Below, piece by piece: positions 13,901-24,520 of a stretch of 64,000 nucleotides of DNA. Made by a program: the position numbers and the translations under genes. Source of the stretch: Salminus brasiliensis (lineage: Eukaryota; Chordata; Actinopteri; Characiformes; Bryconidae); assembly GCF_030463535.1 (NCBI RefSeq), contig NC_132887.1, positions 21,036,943 through 21,100,942 of the forward strand. Reading direction: 5' to 3'. The notes beneath the pieces were generated by a model that searched no databases, was not told the DNA's origin, and saw nothing but the letters and a program-made list of their open reading frames with translations. Every line of letters begins with the position of its first letter. Position 1 is the stretch's first letter.

Positions 13901-16900
13901 CCCAATGGTGCTATGCAGAACTTGAGTGACTTCAGCTCTGTTCACTCAGCACAAAGCTTCGACACAGTAGAGACATTACAGTCTGTGCCATCTTGTCCCT
14001 CAGACCGCACCTTCAGCACCGCTGGTACCTCCATTTCTGATGGCTCCTCTCGCTGCCAGTCTCCAGCCTCCCTCCACACAGCCATCCAGACCGAGACTGA
14101 GTCCCAGTGTAGCACTCTTAATGGAAGCAACTGCAACAGCCCCGGTGGTGTCCGCAGGGACTCTAACTTCTCAGAAAGCAGCACTCAAAGCTGCAGCACA
14201 CTGACCATTGACCAATGGACATATGAGACTCCTCCAAAGGGTCAACATACCTCAAGCTGCTGTTCTTCTGTCAGTCAAGTCTACAACAGTCTGGAACGTT
14301 CCCCAACCAAGACAGACTCCAGCTCTTTGTTTTCTGTTGATACTGAGGGGTACTACACCTCTATGCATCTGGACTCAGGTCTAAAATCACGTAGCCATGG
14401 TTGCATCAACAGAGCAGGTAACGTGAGGCACAATATGTATGACTGCAGGGAGCACCACAGTCAAGGGGACTGTGCAAGCCTACACAGCAACCGATCCCTG
14501 AACCGCAGCATCTCCCTGCGAAAAGCGAAAAAACCTCCACTCCCTCCTAAGAGAACCGACTCTTTGCGGCGCAAGCCACAGCGAAAGTCACACCAGAGTG
14601 AGACAGTCCTTAATGAGCAACTGATCTCCAGTCTCCAGGAGTCCCTAAAAACCAACAGTGCATCGTTCTCAGGTCAAATGCCCTGCATTGGATTTGAGGA
14701 CCCCTGGGTGTTACGCCCCAGGAACCAAAGCACAGTAAGCGCAGCAAGCAGTGGAATGTCGGCACCAGCCACTGTGTGTCCAGTCACGCCTGCACACAGT
14801 GACAGCAGCAGTCAGCGCTCGGAATATGCTGAATCATGGGACTTTTACATGGATTTCCCCCGCTCACGTTCTGATCAAGGCCCACCCTCTCCTAATGCAA
14901 GGTCTGTAAGCGCTGGAGAGACTGCAAGAGGCTTTACCAATATATCTACCTATAATGGATTTCCGTCAGATAACTGCAAAAGTACCAGGCTAAAGCTAAA
15001 TTTAGCTACATCACCAGACAAGGGCCAGCATGTGACTTCACCATCTAGTGGTTATTCAAGTCAGTCAATTACCCCAACTGCAGGAACCCCAGTAACATAT
15101 ATTCTGAGAGCCAAGTCCCCAGCAGGAAGGCCGAAACCGAAAGTCCCTGAGAGGAAGTCCTCCCTGCGGTCCTCAGTCTCCTCTTCAACAACATCCCTGT
15201 CTTCAAACACCTCAGACTCCTACAAGAACCTTCCTACACCTCCCCCGCTACCTACAACCCTGCCTGGGCCTTTCTCTCTTCAGCCTGCCCAATCTTTTAC
15301 AAGTAGCCCTACAGTTACTAACTCCGTCACAGGACCAAGGAAATCCTCACCTTCCCCACCAAAGCAACATTCTCCCCCATTGTCACCCACATCAACAGAG
15401 CAACATAAAGGATCCATCAGCATTTTTCCTGGCTACCCACCTCCTCCTTCTGAGATCTCAGATTCCATGATGGTGGAAGAAGATGAAGAGAGCCCTCCGC
15501 CATCACCACCACCACTTCCACCTCCCCCACCTCCTCCACTACTTCCTCTCATACTACACTCTTGTGATCATACACCACCTCCTCCACCACCCTTACCTGG
15601 GATAGGCCTTCATGCAGAAACCATTTTAACAACAACAAATTCTCTTAGAACTGTGGAACCTGAGGAACGTACAGAGGAACCAAACTCAAAACAACCTGAT
15701 GAACCAGAGAGAGCCCAAAAACCACTGATCACTGCTCAAGCTCTTCAATTAGTGCAGCTCAAACCAATAAAGCTCATGAAGTTGGAAAGTATTTTCACAG
15801 GTATTATTCCGACAATGTGCACTTCGGATAAGCAGGAGCGCAAAGCTGGCAAGGAGCTTAGCCCAGACAAACCTGATGAAATGGAGAATCTGGAAGATAT
15901 CACTACTCCTGACTCCACCAGTCCGTTAGAGAATGGGACTGACACAGCAGAGTCTCCAGAGGAAGAGTTCCCACATTACATGCTGTACTCACAGGCACCA
16001 TCTGCTCCAGCTGAAGCAGTAAGCAGAACCCACTCTGGTGAGTTTCTGCTTGATCCTGAACATGTCAGTACACCTGTCAGTCTTCCACAATCTTCAGTTC
16101 CTCCAGTGGCAACTCAGACTACTCCTCAGAAGCAGAAGCCTCCTATATCACCTAAAAAGCCAGGTCTCGCCCTGATTATGTCACCCATCTTCCAACAACC
16201 TGTGTTGAATAGCTTTGAGTGTGTTGAGGTTACTGGCCCAGAGGTACCTTCAGAACCAGAAGCGCTTAACAGTCCACCCCTGAAGGACTTGGCTAACCTG
16301 CAGGCGATTCCTTTGCAACTGGAGGCAGAAGCTGAGAGCGATTCAGGAAATTCAACTCCTGTGGGCCCAAGAAGAATCTCTCTCAGCAGTGAGTTCTCGT
16401 CAGACAGTCTGAACGACCCTCAGTTTACTGCCCTCATTTTCAATGACCATGACCTCGGACTGAGCGATAATGACCTCGGACTAAGTGATAAAGACCTTGG
16501 GCTATGCGATGATAAAGGCATTACAGATGACGGCTCAAGCAGCAGCTCAGGATCGATCAGTTTCAAAGAGGACGAAAATGAAGACAATGGTGAGATACTC
16601 AAAAGTGTTCATAGATAATTCGGTTGTGTTTGCAGAACAAGTGGAGGCAGAGTGGATGTCTTAGTAGCATGACGCAGAGTAGAGGCAACTTTCACTAAAT
16701 GGATATATTAATTTATGTTCTTGGCACAAGATGTAAAAAAAAGCCTGCAAAATGATACTGCAGTGAAATTGTAGCTTATGGCTATTGAAGCTGCGCTTGT
16801 AAGAATTGAGTTCATCTCATGCATAATTATGCAAACTCATTACTAAGACCTGAATTAGTTCCTTTATAGTCACAGATGTTTTTGTTGCTGTAATGTAGAG

Positions 16901-17859
16901 CGCAGAAGGGCGTCAGTGGTATGCAGTGAGGCCATCATAGGAATGTTCTAGGATTTCTAAGATTGTTCTAAGATTTAACTTATTTCAACATTTTTACTTA
17001 ATTTAAGTCATTTTATCTAGTGAAACGTCTTTTATTGGTTGACGGAATTGTTAATACTTTCATTGGAATGTATAATTGTCTTAAATAGGGTAATACACAG
17101 GGTTGCACAGGTAGGAGACTTTCACAGTGTGAGAACCGTCTCAGAAAATATCACAATATAATGATAAAGGGTATTTCACAATTCTTCCTCTTGTGTGATT
17201 ATAATTATTATTATTATTATTATATATTTGTATAAATATTTTGGTTAAACAAAATATTTACTTTAGTAAAACCATTTTTCTTTTAAACTATTTTGTGTCC
17301 AGAAAATGATTCTTTTTATGTTGTCTTCTGTACATTTGAAACAAATTCTAGTTTCTAACTTATTAATTTGTTATCTCTAATAAATGAATATAATAATACA
17401 GTATGATTATGAAAGGTCTGTAGGTAATTAGTAACTAAAAAAGGACGTTATCGGTCTAAAGTCCACAAATATGTTTTTTCATGTGGTCATATTATATTAA
17501 TGACATCTGTATAATGTATATGGTATAAAAAGTGCTTGCTACACAGAGTTGCTCCAATACTGGTGTCAACATCGATAGCAGAGCTTTCCAGAGAACATAA
17601 CCTGGTATACCACTGTAAAGCTTTACCAAACCACATCATCACAGAATCTTCTTCTTAATACATTAAGCCACGCCTCATTTTGGTGGGAAAAATGGAATAT
17701 TTTGTCAACTGTTTGCGTGTTTTCAATCTAAAAAGCGTTGTGATGATATTGCCTTAGTCCTATAAGCTGTAGATAGTAAGCTCTTCTCTATCATCTCCTC
17801 CTCCTTCCTCCTCCCTGCAGCAAGTGATGACTCTGTGAAATCCCTATCACCCCCCCCCC

Positions 17860-17898
<39 letters not shown>

Positions 17899-20800
17899 AC
17901 TACTGGCTTTAGCGTAGCATCCTGCTGCAGGATTGACTGTTTTCTTCCAAATTAATTTGCTCTTACATGTGATCAGTGACACGTTTTCGGCTCTGTGAGT
18001 GGCAGAGCTTGGTTGGATCGAGGCTTAAAATGTGAAGTTGTCCGCTACCGTATAGCTTAGTACAGTGCAGATACTGCGAGGCAGCAGCAGTACCAGCAGG
18101 GTGTGAATAATTAAAGGAGCTAGAAATATACATAGTGAGGCAGTTTTTAGAGCTCCCTGCATTTCAATCAGAGTTAGTCTCAGCTTTGGTGTGAGCATGT
18201 TGGTTTTGAGGTCCTGTGAACGGATGGTAAGAAGGATGCGTGTGTTTTGTTTACGTCCTAGGTGCTGTGTTTGACTCCAGCACAGATATCTCTTCTACAA
18301 CTTCCAGCCCAAACGAAGACGCTGTGGAGGAGATGGTGACGCCTGCCCGTCCACGTACCACAGAGGACCTCTTTGCAGCCATTCACAGGTATTCTAAGCT
18401 CTGCCTTGATGAAAACATAATATTTTGTGTTAATTTAAGTACAAAAACATTAATTAAGCATTAAAATGTAGATTTCTTTTCTTCTTTTTAATTTTTAGAA
18501 ATTCAACATTTAATTTAACCAAATGTGTGCGGACGTTTACATTTGATTGTGCAAATGTGAATGAGAATTTTTACTTATTTTATTTACTCTCATAACTGAT
18601 TATTAATTAATATAATTATCTAACTTATTAATTTATGTTATCTCTAATAAATGAACATAATAATATATGTAATTACTATTTAAAAAGGAAGTTATCGGTC
18701 TAAAGTCCACAAATATGTTTTTTCATGTGGTCATATTATATTAATGACATCTGTATAATGTATACGGTATTAAAAGTGCTTGCTACACAGAGTTGCTCCA
18801 ATACTGGTGTCAACACTGATTGCAGAGCTTTCCAAAGAACATAACAGTCTTCGATTTGATTTACACGGATCCCCTTATGGTTAGGGAGCTGCACTAATTC
18901 TTGATGTCACTTTTATCTGTCCCTTAATCTGTGTGTGTTAGGCTATGTAAAGTGCAAAGCGAAAGCGTGTAGGTCTAGATTTCGATGCTGCTGTGGACAA
19001 CTCTGTGCTCAGTGTGTTGACTTATTTTCTAAATTCCCATGAACTTCTGGAGCAGTCTGCGCAGGCAGAACGTCGACATCCAATTACAGGTGTGGAGTGG
19101 ACTGGCAAGTAACTGTGTCAATGGCTGGTGGTGTGCCCCCCTGTAGTGTAGTAAGGCCTGTGGATGTTGGTAGTTTCCTGGACGGATTAAATACGCTATG
19201 TTTTGTCCTCTGTAATCTCCTTTGGATCCTGAAGCTGTGTTTCACTTTGTTTGTGATGTAGTTTCCTGTTAGCTGAAATAGGATTACATATGGGCCCTAG
19301 ATTTATAATAAAAAAAAGGCATTGCCTGCACGCCGTGAGGAAGGCACTATTGAAACAGTATTCATTCTTCTTATTCTCCCCTTTTTTTTCTACTTATTAT
19401 TATATTATTATATTTAAAGTTCATGTATTGGCAATAAAAGAGCTTTCAGCAGTCATAAAGCCAAAACCCTGAAACATTTTGTGCAGTTTTATTCACAGCT
19501 GTCACCATTAATGTTTATAAATCAAAGTTTAATGTCTTGCAAGGCAGTCCCTGCCGGCTGTTTCTCAAGGGAACGTGGGTAGATATAAAGCTAGTTTCAA
19601 ACAGAATTGCATGCAACAGAGAAGGAAAAGATTATGCAATAAAATATTAATGTTATGAATATGATTGTTTTATTGCCTTTTATGCAATTTGAAGTACATG
19701 TTTTGTTTGATCTTTTGTTTGTCCTTCAAATATCAGTAATGTGTTTTATACACTAATGTGCAAAAGTTTGTGACATGAATGTGAAATTAGAATGTAAAAG
19801 TTTCTTATTTGGGCAATAGGAGTTCAATTACTCAGTAAAACACTAATATTAGAAAAAATACATATGACATGAATACAGAAAAGTAGTGATCTTACATCAC
19901 TGTGTTCATTAAAACATCTCCAAAGCTCTCCTCCTGGGAGTCTAGTATTAGTTATAGTTACCATAAACACCTCAGTGCTTAATGGTGCACGTGCAAAATT
20001 CATGATCTGGCATCCAGAAGGAATCTGGAGCCATGATTATATGTCTAGTACTTTTTTTTTGCTACTTGCATCTGTTCTAGGGCTGCATTATAATTATTTA
20101 TATATATTGTTTATTTATATATAACCAGAATTTTCACCAGACAATGATCCAACATTGTTTTATTATTTAGGGTATTAATAGTATTAATAATACACTCTGT
20201 GTATCAAAGACTGGAGTACAATAAATGATATTGGGCAGATTTGAAATTAGAACAATGCAAATTTTCCTGTTGCATCAAACAGGTAAAAGGTTGTCTAGCG
20301 ATTTGACTATTGCGCATGCCTATATTGCAGTAATGATGCTGACACGATATATTGCCCAGTCCTAATCTTTTCTAATTTGATCTGATGTTTTTACAAGCAA
20401 AACACTCTTATTGCCAAGAGAACGTGTTTAAGTAATGTATGCCACTGTATCTCCATTTCTGCCATTTTCCACAAAAAGAGCCAAACTTTTGCCTTACATT
20501 GTATAGATTTATTTATATATTTTAGGGTTGCTCTGTTTAGGTAAACAACGTTTTATTCACCTTTCAGGTCAAAGAGGAAAGTTTTGGGCCGTGGAGATTC
20601 TGAAGAAGAGCGCTCCCGCATCCTCACCCCCTCCCCACCCGTCACCCCCACTGGTGCCTGCCCGAGCCTGCCCTCTCTGTCCCGCCAGACTGGCTTCATC
20701 CAGCGCAACCTGCGCCGCTCTACCACCAGCAACGACAGCTTCAAAGCCCTGCTTCTGAAGAAAGGCAGCCGCTCTGATCCCGGCTTCCGCATGTCTGCCG

Positions 20801-21168
20801 CCGAAATGCTGAAATGCACTGATCCACGTCTCCAGAGGCCCAACGCGGAGGCCTCAGAACCCGACGCCCCTTGCACCTCCCCGGGCCGTAGCAGGGGGGC
20901 ATCTGAGGAATGGGCACGGGCCGAGGGTGCCTTGCCTCGTTTCTCGCCCAGCCTGATGTCGTCCAAGTATGGCCGCTCAAGCACGCCACCCTCCGCCGCC
21001 AGCAGTCGGTATAACAGTCGCAGCCGCATCCTCAGCGGGCCCATGACTGCGATTTGTGAGAAAGAAGGGGAAGTGGCAGAGTCAGTGGACTGCAGTCTCA
21101 CTGCAGAGATTCCCTTTCCAATGTCTTTGACCTCCAGCGGCACAGTGTGCGCCCAGGGCAGCACTTAG
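431..21168 (+). CDS. nhsl1: NHS-family actin-regulator protein (NHSL1-like), 3' seven coding exons
   Basis: Exons read from the sequence: 431-583, 10682-10806, 12102-12294, 12438-12569, 13311-16589, 18262-18388 and 20568-21168 (stop TAG). All junctions are GT/AG and phases agree, giving about 1,535 codons with the 5' end missing. Family hallmarks appear in order: [20 protein letters not shown] (exon 1 here), [46 protein letters not shown] and [20 protein letters not shown], then [13 protein letters not shown] and RMSAAEMLK near the C terminus. The central exon carries an SH3-type site ([15 protein letters not shown], about 14530), a [12 protein letters not shown] site and a long polyproline tract near 15490-15600. 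NHS-family proteins have an N-terminal WAVE-homology domain, which would be upstream here, and regulate lamellipodia and cell shape at cell edges. The family call is firm. The paralogue (NHSL1 rather than NHS or NHSL2) is inferred from general resemblance and the neighbourhood. The 13311 acceptor is a NAG repeat, so the exon may start 3 bases later. Confidence 0.9.
1000..1100 (+). repeat. Fragment of the common fish CTCTTATCCAGAGCGACTTA repeat
   Basis: The string CTCTTATCCAGAGCGACTTA near 1010-1030 matches the conserved segment found in many teleost interspersed repeats. Its reverse complement form appears again at the 3' end of the SINE at 42.9-43.1 kb. Only a fragment is present. Confidence 0.5.
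1765..2012 (+). mobile_element. Tc1-like transposon remnant
   Basis: A decayed plus-strand transposase fragment runs from GTGGTCAGTACCTACCAAA to the element end at GTTATGGCTGATCGGTGTA (about 2010). The right end matches the terminal inverted repeat of a familiar fish Tc1-like family. Most of the element body is deleted and no open frame remains. Confidence 0.6.
2040..2165 (+). repeat. Fragment of a short non-autonomous element, same family as 8889-9366
   Basis: The segment with CATCCAACACCTAG, TAATCAGTCCTTCATTAA and GTGAGCTGCTGGTGGAACTG parallels the middle of the element at 9090-9215. It lacks recognisable ends. Confidence 0.45.
2185..2420 (+). mobile_element. tRNA-derived SINE
   Basis: The head shows a tRNA-like B box, GGGTTCGATAGCC, near 2252. 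It is followed by a body with GGGCCCTTGAGCAAGGCCCTTA and a tail containing AAATGGTGAATATGG. The same body is present at 46561-46710 and, shortened, at 55570-55660, so this is a multi-copy SINE family in this genome. Confidence 0.6.
2767..3630 (-). mobile_element. Tc1-like transposon remnant, copy 1
   Basis: The ends are inverted repeats: CACCTAGCACTTTATTAGGA on the left and TCCTAATAAAGTGCTCAGGG on the right. In between, the minus strand reads decayed transposase pieces (for example [20 protein letters not shown], and the segment around [18 protein letters not shown]), all broken by stops and deletions. The element is about 0.86 kb, shorter than an intact Tc1 element, so it is dead. Confidence 0.75.
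4306..4927 (-). mobile_element. Tc1-like transposon remnant, copy 2 of the same family
   Basis: The right end CTAATAAAGTGCTCTTTGAG matches copy 1 at 3612-3630. The minus strand reads [20 protein letters not shown], a decayed form of the transposase N-terminal DNA-binding region. The left terminal repeat is missing and the frame is interrupted. It lies 0.7 kb from copy 1 in the same orientation. Confidence 0.7.
8130..8500. other. Possible conserved non-coding element in nhsl1 intron
   Basis: This stretch has balanced base composition, no repeats and no long open frame, in contrast to the AT-rich flanks. This is a guess from texture only; no alignment was possible. Confidence 0.25.
8889..9366 (+). 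mobile_element. Non-autonomous DNA transposon (MITE-like)
   Basis: The left end ACAGTACTGTACAAAAGTTT and the right end AAACCTCTGCACAGTACTGT form imperfect terminal inverted repeats, about 0.48 kb apart. The interior has no coding capacity. Related internal sequence occurs at 2040-2165 and 19751-20045, so the family has at least three copies in this one gene. Confidence 0.6.
9890..10240. repeat. Degenerate ATGGG/CCCAT-rich repeat
   Basis: Short motifs such as TATGGGGCC, ACATGGGCC, GGATGGGAG and CCCATGT recur at irregular spacing over about 350 bases on both strands. This resembles the GGCCCAT-type degenerate satellite or transposon remnants seen in fish genomes. The family is not identified. 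Confidence 0.4.
10913..10967. repeat. (TA)n microsatellite
   Basis: An uninterrupted AT dinucleotide run of about 55 bases lies 107 bases after the donor of the nhsl1 exon ending at 10806. Confidence 0.95.
12790..13247 (+). mobile_element. Tc1/mariner-type non-autonomous remnant in nhsl1 intron
   Basis: The left end TACACCATAAAGACTAAAGT and the right end CCCAATACTTTTGCCCCTAG resemble degraded inverted repeats of the family at 49790-50904. The right third (CATCCTGACCTCACTAACGC onward) is a decayed piece of transposase coding strand in plus orientation. It ends only 64 bases before the large nhsl1 exon. Confidence 0.55.
16451..16513 (+). repeat. In-frame 21-bp x3 coding repeat in nhsl1
   Basis: Three consecutive 21-base units encode [14 protein letters not shown] and DLGLCDD. 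They differ at only a few positions, mostly synonymous. The repeat preserves the reading frame and lies about 75 bases before the end of the large exon. Confidence 0.9.
17356..17601 (+). repeat. Direct repeat, copy 1 (flanks the small nhsl1 exon)
   Basis: About 245 bases that recur in the same orientation at 18620-18845. A near-identical core runs from TTATCGGTCTAAAGTCCACA to GAGCTTTCCAGAGAACATAA. The two copies sit on either side of the 127-base exon at 18262-18388. Confidence 0.85.
17847..17896. repeat. Poly-C plus (CA)n microsatellite
   Basis: A run of about 13 C bases is followed directly by about 17 CA units, inside the nhsl1 intron. Confidence 0.95.
18620..18845 (+). repeat. Direct repeat, copy 2 (flanks the small nhsl1 exon)
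   Basis: This is the partner of 17356-17601. The core differs at only a handful of bases (for example GTATACGGTATTAAAAGTGC against GTATATGGTATAAAAAGTGC). The copies are about 1.25 kb apart. Confidence 0.85.
19751..20045 (+). repeat. Non-autonomous element, relative of 8889-9366
   Basis: The segment opens with ATGTGCAAAAGTTTGTGACA and keeps the internal blocks TCTTACATCACTGTGTTCAT and CATCTCCAAAGCTCTCCTCC in the same order as at 9010-9050. The right inverted repeat is not recognisable. Confidence 0.5.
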
Positions 21169-22340
21169 ACGAGAGGTGTTCTCCCTGTCCTGGAGAGTTT
21201 TCTACCCATCAGCAGCCAAAGAGAAATGGTTGCCTGGCTGCTCGACTTAAGAGACCCTTGAGCAACAGTCTTGCTCGATGTACAAGCTTGTGCTGGCCCA
21301 GGAGTGGCCCGAGAGAGATGCAGGAAGGTGGAGGTGGACACTACCACCATAGTTTTGTTCTTCTTTGTAGGAAGTCTTCAAGTGAAGATTTGGCATCTGA
21401 TTTTTCCAGAGGATTACCCATTTTTCATCTGTCATTTCTCTTTTTGCAGGATAGGAAATGCAGGATAAGTGTAGGTTTCCTTTTGCCGTGCTAAGTTATA
21501 GGAAGGAAGGACTTAACTGAAATATGGAAGAGGGTTTGTTGAGATGACTGATATGTACTGAGGTTTTTCACGCCTCCTTGTCAATGGAAAGATAGCACTT
21601 ACTAACAACAACTGATTCTACAAGACCCACCAATCCAACACACTTGTGAGTGTGGGGTCGAGGAGAGCGTAGTATGGTTGCGAATTGCAGGAGGTGTGTT
21701 GAAATGAGCACATGACTGAACTGTAACGGTGAAGTTGCTGAGGAATGTATGCGGAGAAGTTGATACAGTTGGAGCGTTGGAGTAAAATGGAGCTTTATAG
21801 GAGGTGTTTAGAGAGACTGATTTCAACCATGTAGTTTTGCACTAACTTTCTAACGCTAATTTCTGTTCTACTGTGTCCAACAATCGGAACTTAGATTACT
21901 TATAGTGCGATCTCTGACCAACGTGAGATTGAAGTGTTTTTTAGTAGCTGGTTGTTCAGAAAATGCTTTAATCTAAAGTCTTTTTTTATACCAAAGAAGG
22001 CATGAAATGATATCTCTTATGTAACATCACAATCTTCTACTTTACCAATGTAAAGGTAATAAATACTAAATACCATAGTCAGTGCATATTTAGTTTCTCT
22101 TCTATGCTTTTGTTAAATATGAATAGAAATATAAAATCTCTCTATATATATACACACACGTATTCCTATGACTGTCCCTTGGTCAGAGTTTATACAAGTG
22201 TAGTTTCTTTGGAGGTACTGTATAGCCTTGTATAGCCTATTATGACCTAGTACAAGGAGCACCTGATTGTTCTTGCTAAGTTACTGTATATGCAGTAGTG
22301 CGGGAATAGAGAAATAAAGACTGCTGACAATAAGACAATT
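21169..22340 (+). other. 3' untranslated region of nhsl1
   Basis: This region follows the TAG stop. It has no sustained open frame on the plus strand and ends just after a canonical poly(A) signal. The end at about 22340 is inferred from that signal. Confidence 0.6.
22313..22318 (+). promoter_or_regulatory. AATAAA poly(A) signal for nhsl1
   Basis: Canonical hexamer 1.15 kb after the nhsl1 stop and the first well-placed one. A second, weaker candidate (CAATAAAA) follows about 25 bases later. Confidence 0.55.
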
Positions 22341-22789
22341 GCAATAAAAAAAAACATGCTTTCAATCACACATCAAGGAATTGGCAACCTGATTTGCTTC
22401 TGATGTTTGACTCAATCTATGTGAAATCATCAAAGGCCTCCAGGCTGGCCATCACAGATTTGCTTATTACCAGTAGACAATTTGGTAATAAAGATATTTG
22501 GAAATGTTTTAGGCGTGTATCCTGTTTAGTTTCTTAGACACTAAGAAAGCTGTACCATCATCACTTGTGTTCTCATACCAAATAGACCAACCTTCAGACA
22601 GTAGATGAATAGTTAAGTGAGTAGAAGATGAACTGACTGATCTGCAAAAGGGACCAAGTTAAAGATTAAACATTAGACTAAAAAAAGAATGGACTACCAT
22701 GCAAAAAAACTTGAGCTCTCAGATACAGTACAGTTGAGCTCTCACTCTCAGATACAATAATTTTTACCAATGGCAGCTAACCAAAACGA

Positions 22790-23090
22790 CGGAGCTCAAG
22801 ATGAGGTCTGGAAGAAAATAAACTTTCAGAGAGAACTGCTCGTAGGATTGTTAGAAAGGCTGGCCAAAATTCCCTTTTAACTGCAAAAGACCTTCAGGAA
22901 GTTTTATCAGACTCTGGTGCACTGTGTTACTGTGCAGCAAGGATTATTACAAAATGTTGATATTCATGATGAAGAGACAGAAGAAAACATTTTCCACCCC
23001 AGAATACAGTGTCATTGTCAGGAAAATCAAAATAAGGCCGATGCATTTTGGAAACACATCTTGTGTGTCATGTGTCATGAATTCAACACA
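22790..23090 (+). mobile_element. Tc1-type transposase remnant
   Basis: The plus strand reads a decayed transposase segment (RIVRKAGQNS, then LTAKDLQEVLSDSG) followed by stops and frame changes. Neither end is clear. It is a dead fragment. Confidence 0.45.
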
Positions 23091-24319
23091 ACAATAGGTA
23101 GACCCTTCCTATTAAAATAACAACTTTAAAATCATTGTGATTCTCATCAGACCTGTAACCAGAAACTGGCTGATAACGCTGTGTAACCTGAGTCATATTT
23201 GTGTAATCACTCCACCACCTCAGTTCACATACTTCTTTCACTTCAGATGCCGGTTCTGTGTCTCTCAGTTTGAAAAATGCCTGTAAATTGCATTTTCTTT
23301 AGTGGTGGCTCAAAGCATGAATACCACTTCTGGACTGTCACAGGAGCCCAGGTGCAAGAAATACCAATTCTCACATAATACTGCTTTAAAACGTGACTTT
23401 CTGGCCACACTGAGCAAAGGTGGGGTTCAGAATTTCATGAAAAAAACATGTTTCCAACTGTTAAGCACAGGAATTGATCATGCTTTGGGCTTGTGTTGCA
23501 GCCAGTGGTATAGGAAACATTTACACCACCTCAAAATTCATAATGTACGACCTTAAGAGGCACAAGCTGAAGATGTTGCCCAATGGTCCCCAATTGTTCC
23601 CCAACCTATATCATTTCATCTCATTGAGCTATTCACAGTGACAGACATTTTGACCAGTGGTACCCAAACCTTGTCACTGTGTTCTCACAGGATCATTTTG
23701 ACAACAGGATTTGACAACAGGAATCTATCCCATTGTATTAAAGAATGGATTACAAGAAAGGGCATCACTGATGACGTCAGACACCTTTAATCTGTAGGTC
23801 ATTGTCCTGCCTGCACTTTAAGGTGAGTTGATAGGTACAAAATATTGATCAGCACACCAGCATACTTTTATTTTATTTTTTTTAGATCATTTCGTTCGTA
23901 TAAACTGATGAACTGAGTGCTGGAATTGTTGCGTGTGGGCTTTAGCGCCTACTGTAAGTACCTGCAGGCTGTATGCCAGTAGTCTAAATAGGCCCATTCC
24001 ATGTGATGTCTTATGCAATTAAGCTTGCCTTTAGACACAACAGTCATCACAGTGTTCTTCAGACAGGTCACAGACAGGTGTGTGGTACAATCCACCAACC
24101 AAAGCACTGTGATATCTGCTGCATTTTAACCTGAAGAGTTGGAACGGAAACACCTTCATCATACGAGGTTACTAACTTCCAGATTGACTACTGACAGGTA
24201 CGTCTACACTGAACAGCTTGTTTATAATTCTATACAACTGCTACTTTAAGTAGTAAGTCTAAAGTTAGTCTATACTTTTACAACATATTAAACAATATTA
24301 CAAATCATTTACACCTACA

Positions 24320-24520
24320 CCATAGATAGAGTGGATGCCATAGAATAACCACTGTTGGTTCCATAAATAACCATTTTTGTAATAGACATGTGACCATTAA
24401 ATGAATAATGGATAGATTATTTTGGCCTTTTAAAGGTTTTTCACACTCACACATGGCAAACATGGTTCTTCGTGGAACCAAAAGTGGTTCTTCAATGGAC
24501 TCACTCACACCTTTATTTTT
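24320..24520. repeat. Short GGTTCTT-type palindromic element
   Basis: It contains GTTGGTTCCATAAATAACC on the left and GGTTCTTCGTGGAACCAAAA on the right. These are internal inverted motifs typical of small non-autonomous elements in fish. Its boundaries are approximate. Confidence 0.35.

Noticed and set aside
16590..16618. End of the large frame at the 16618 stop as the protein terminus
   Set aside because: A donor GTGAGA at 16590 joins in phase to 18262, restoring the family's conserved C terminus.
17817..17845. Possible mini-exon after CCTCCCTGCAG at 17819
   Set aside because: No donor follows before the poly-C run, and the main splice 16589 to 18262 is in phase without it.
20553..21164. 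203-residue minus-strand frame opposite the last nhsl1 exon
   Set aside because: It is the shadow of a GC-rich coding exon; the plus-strand text matches the NHS family.
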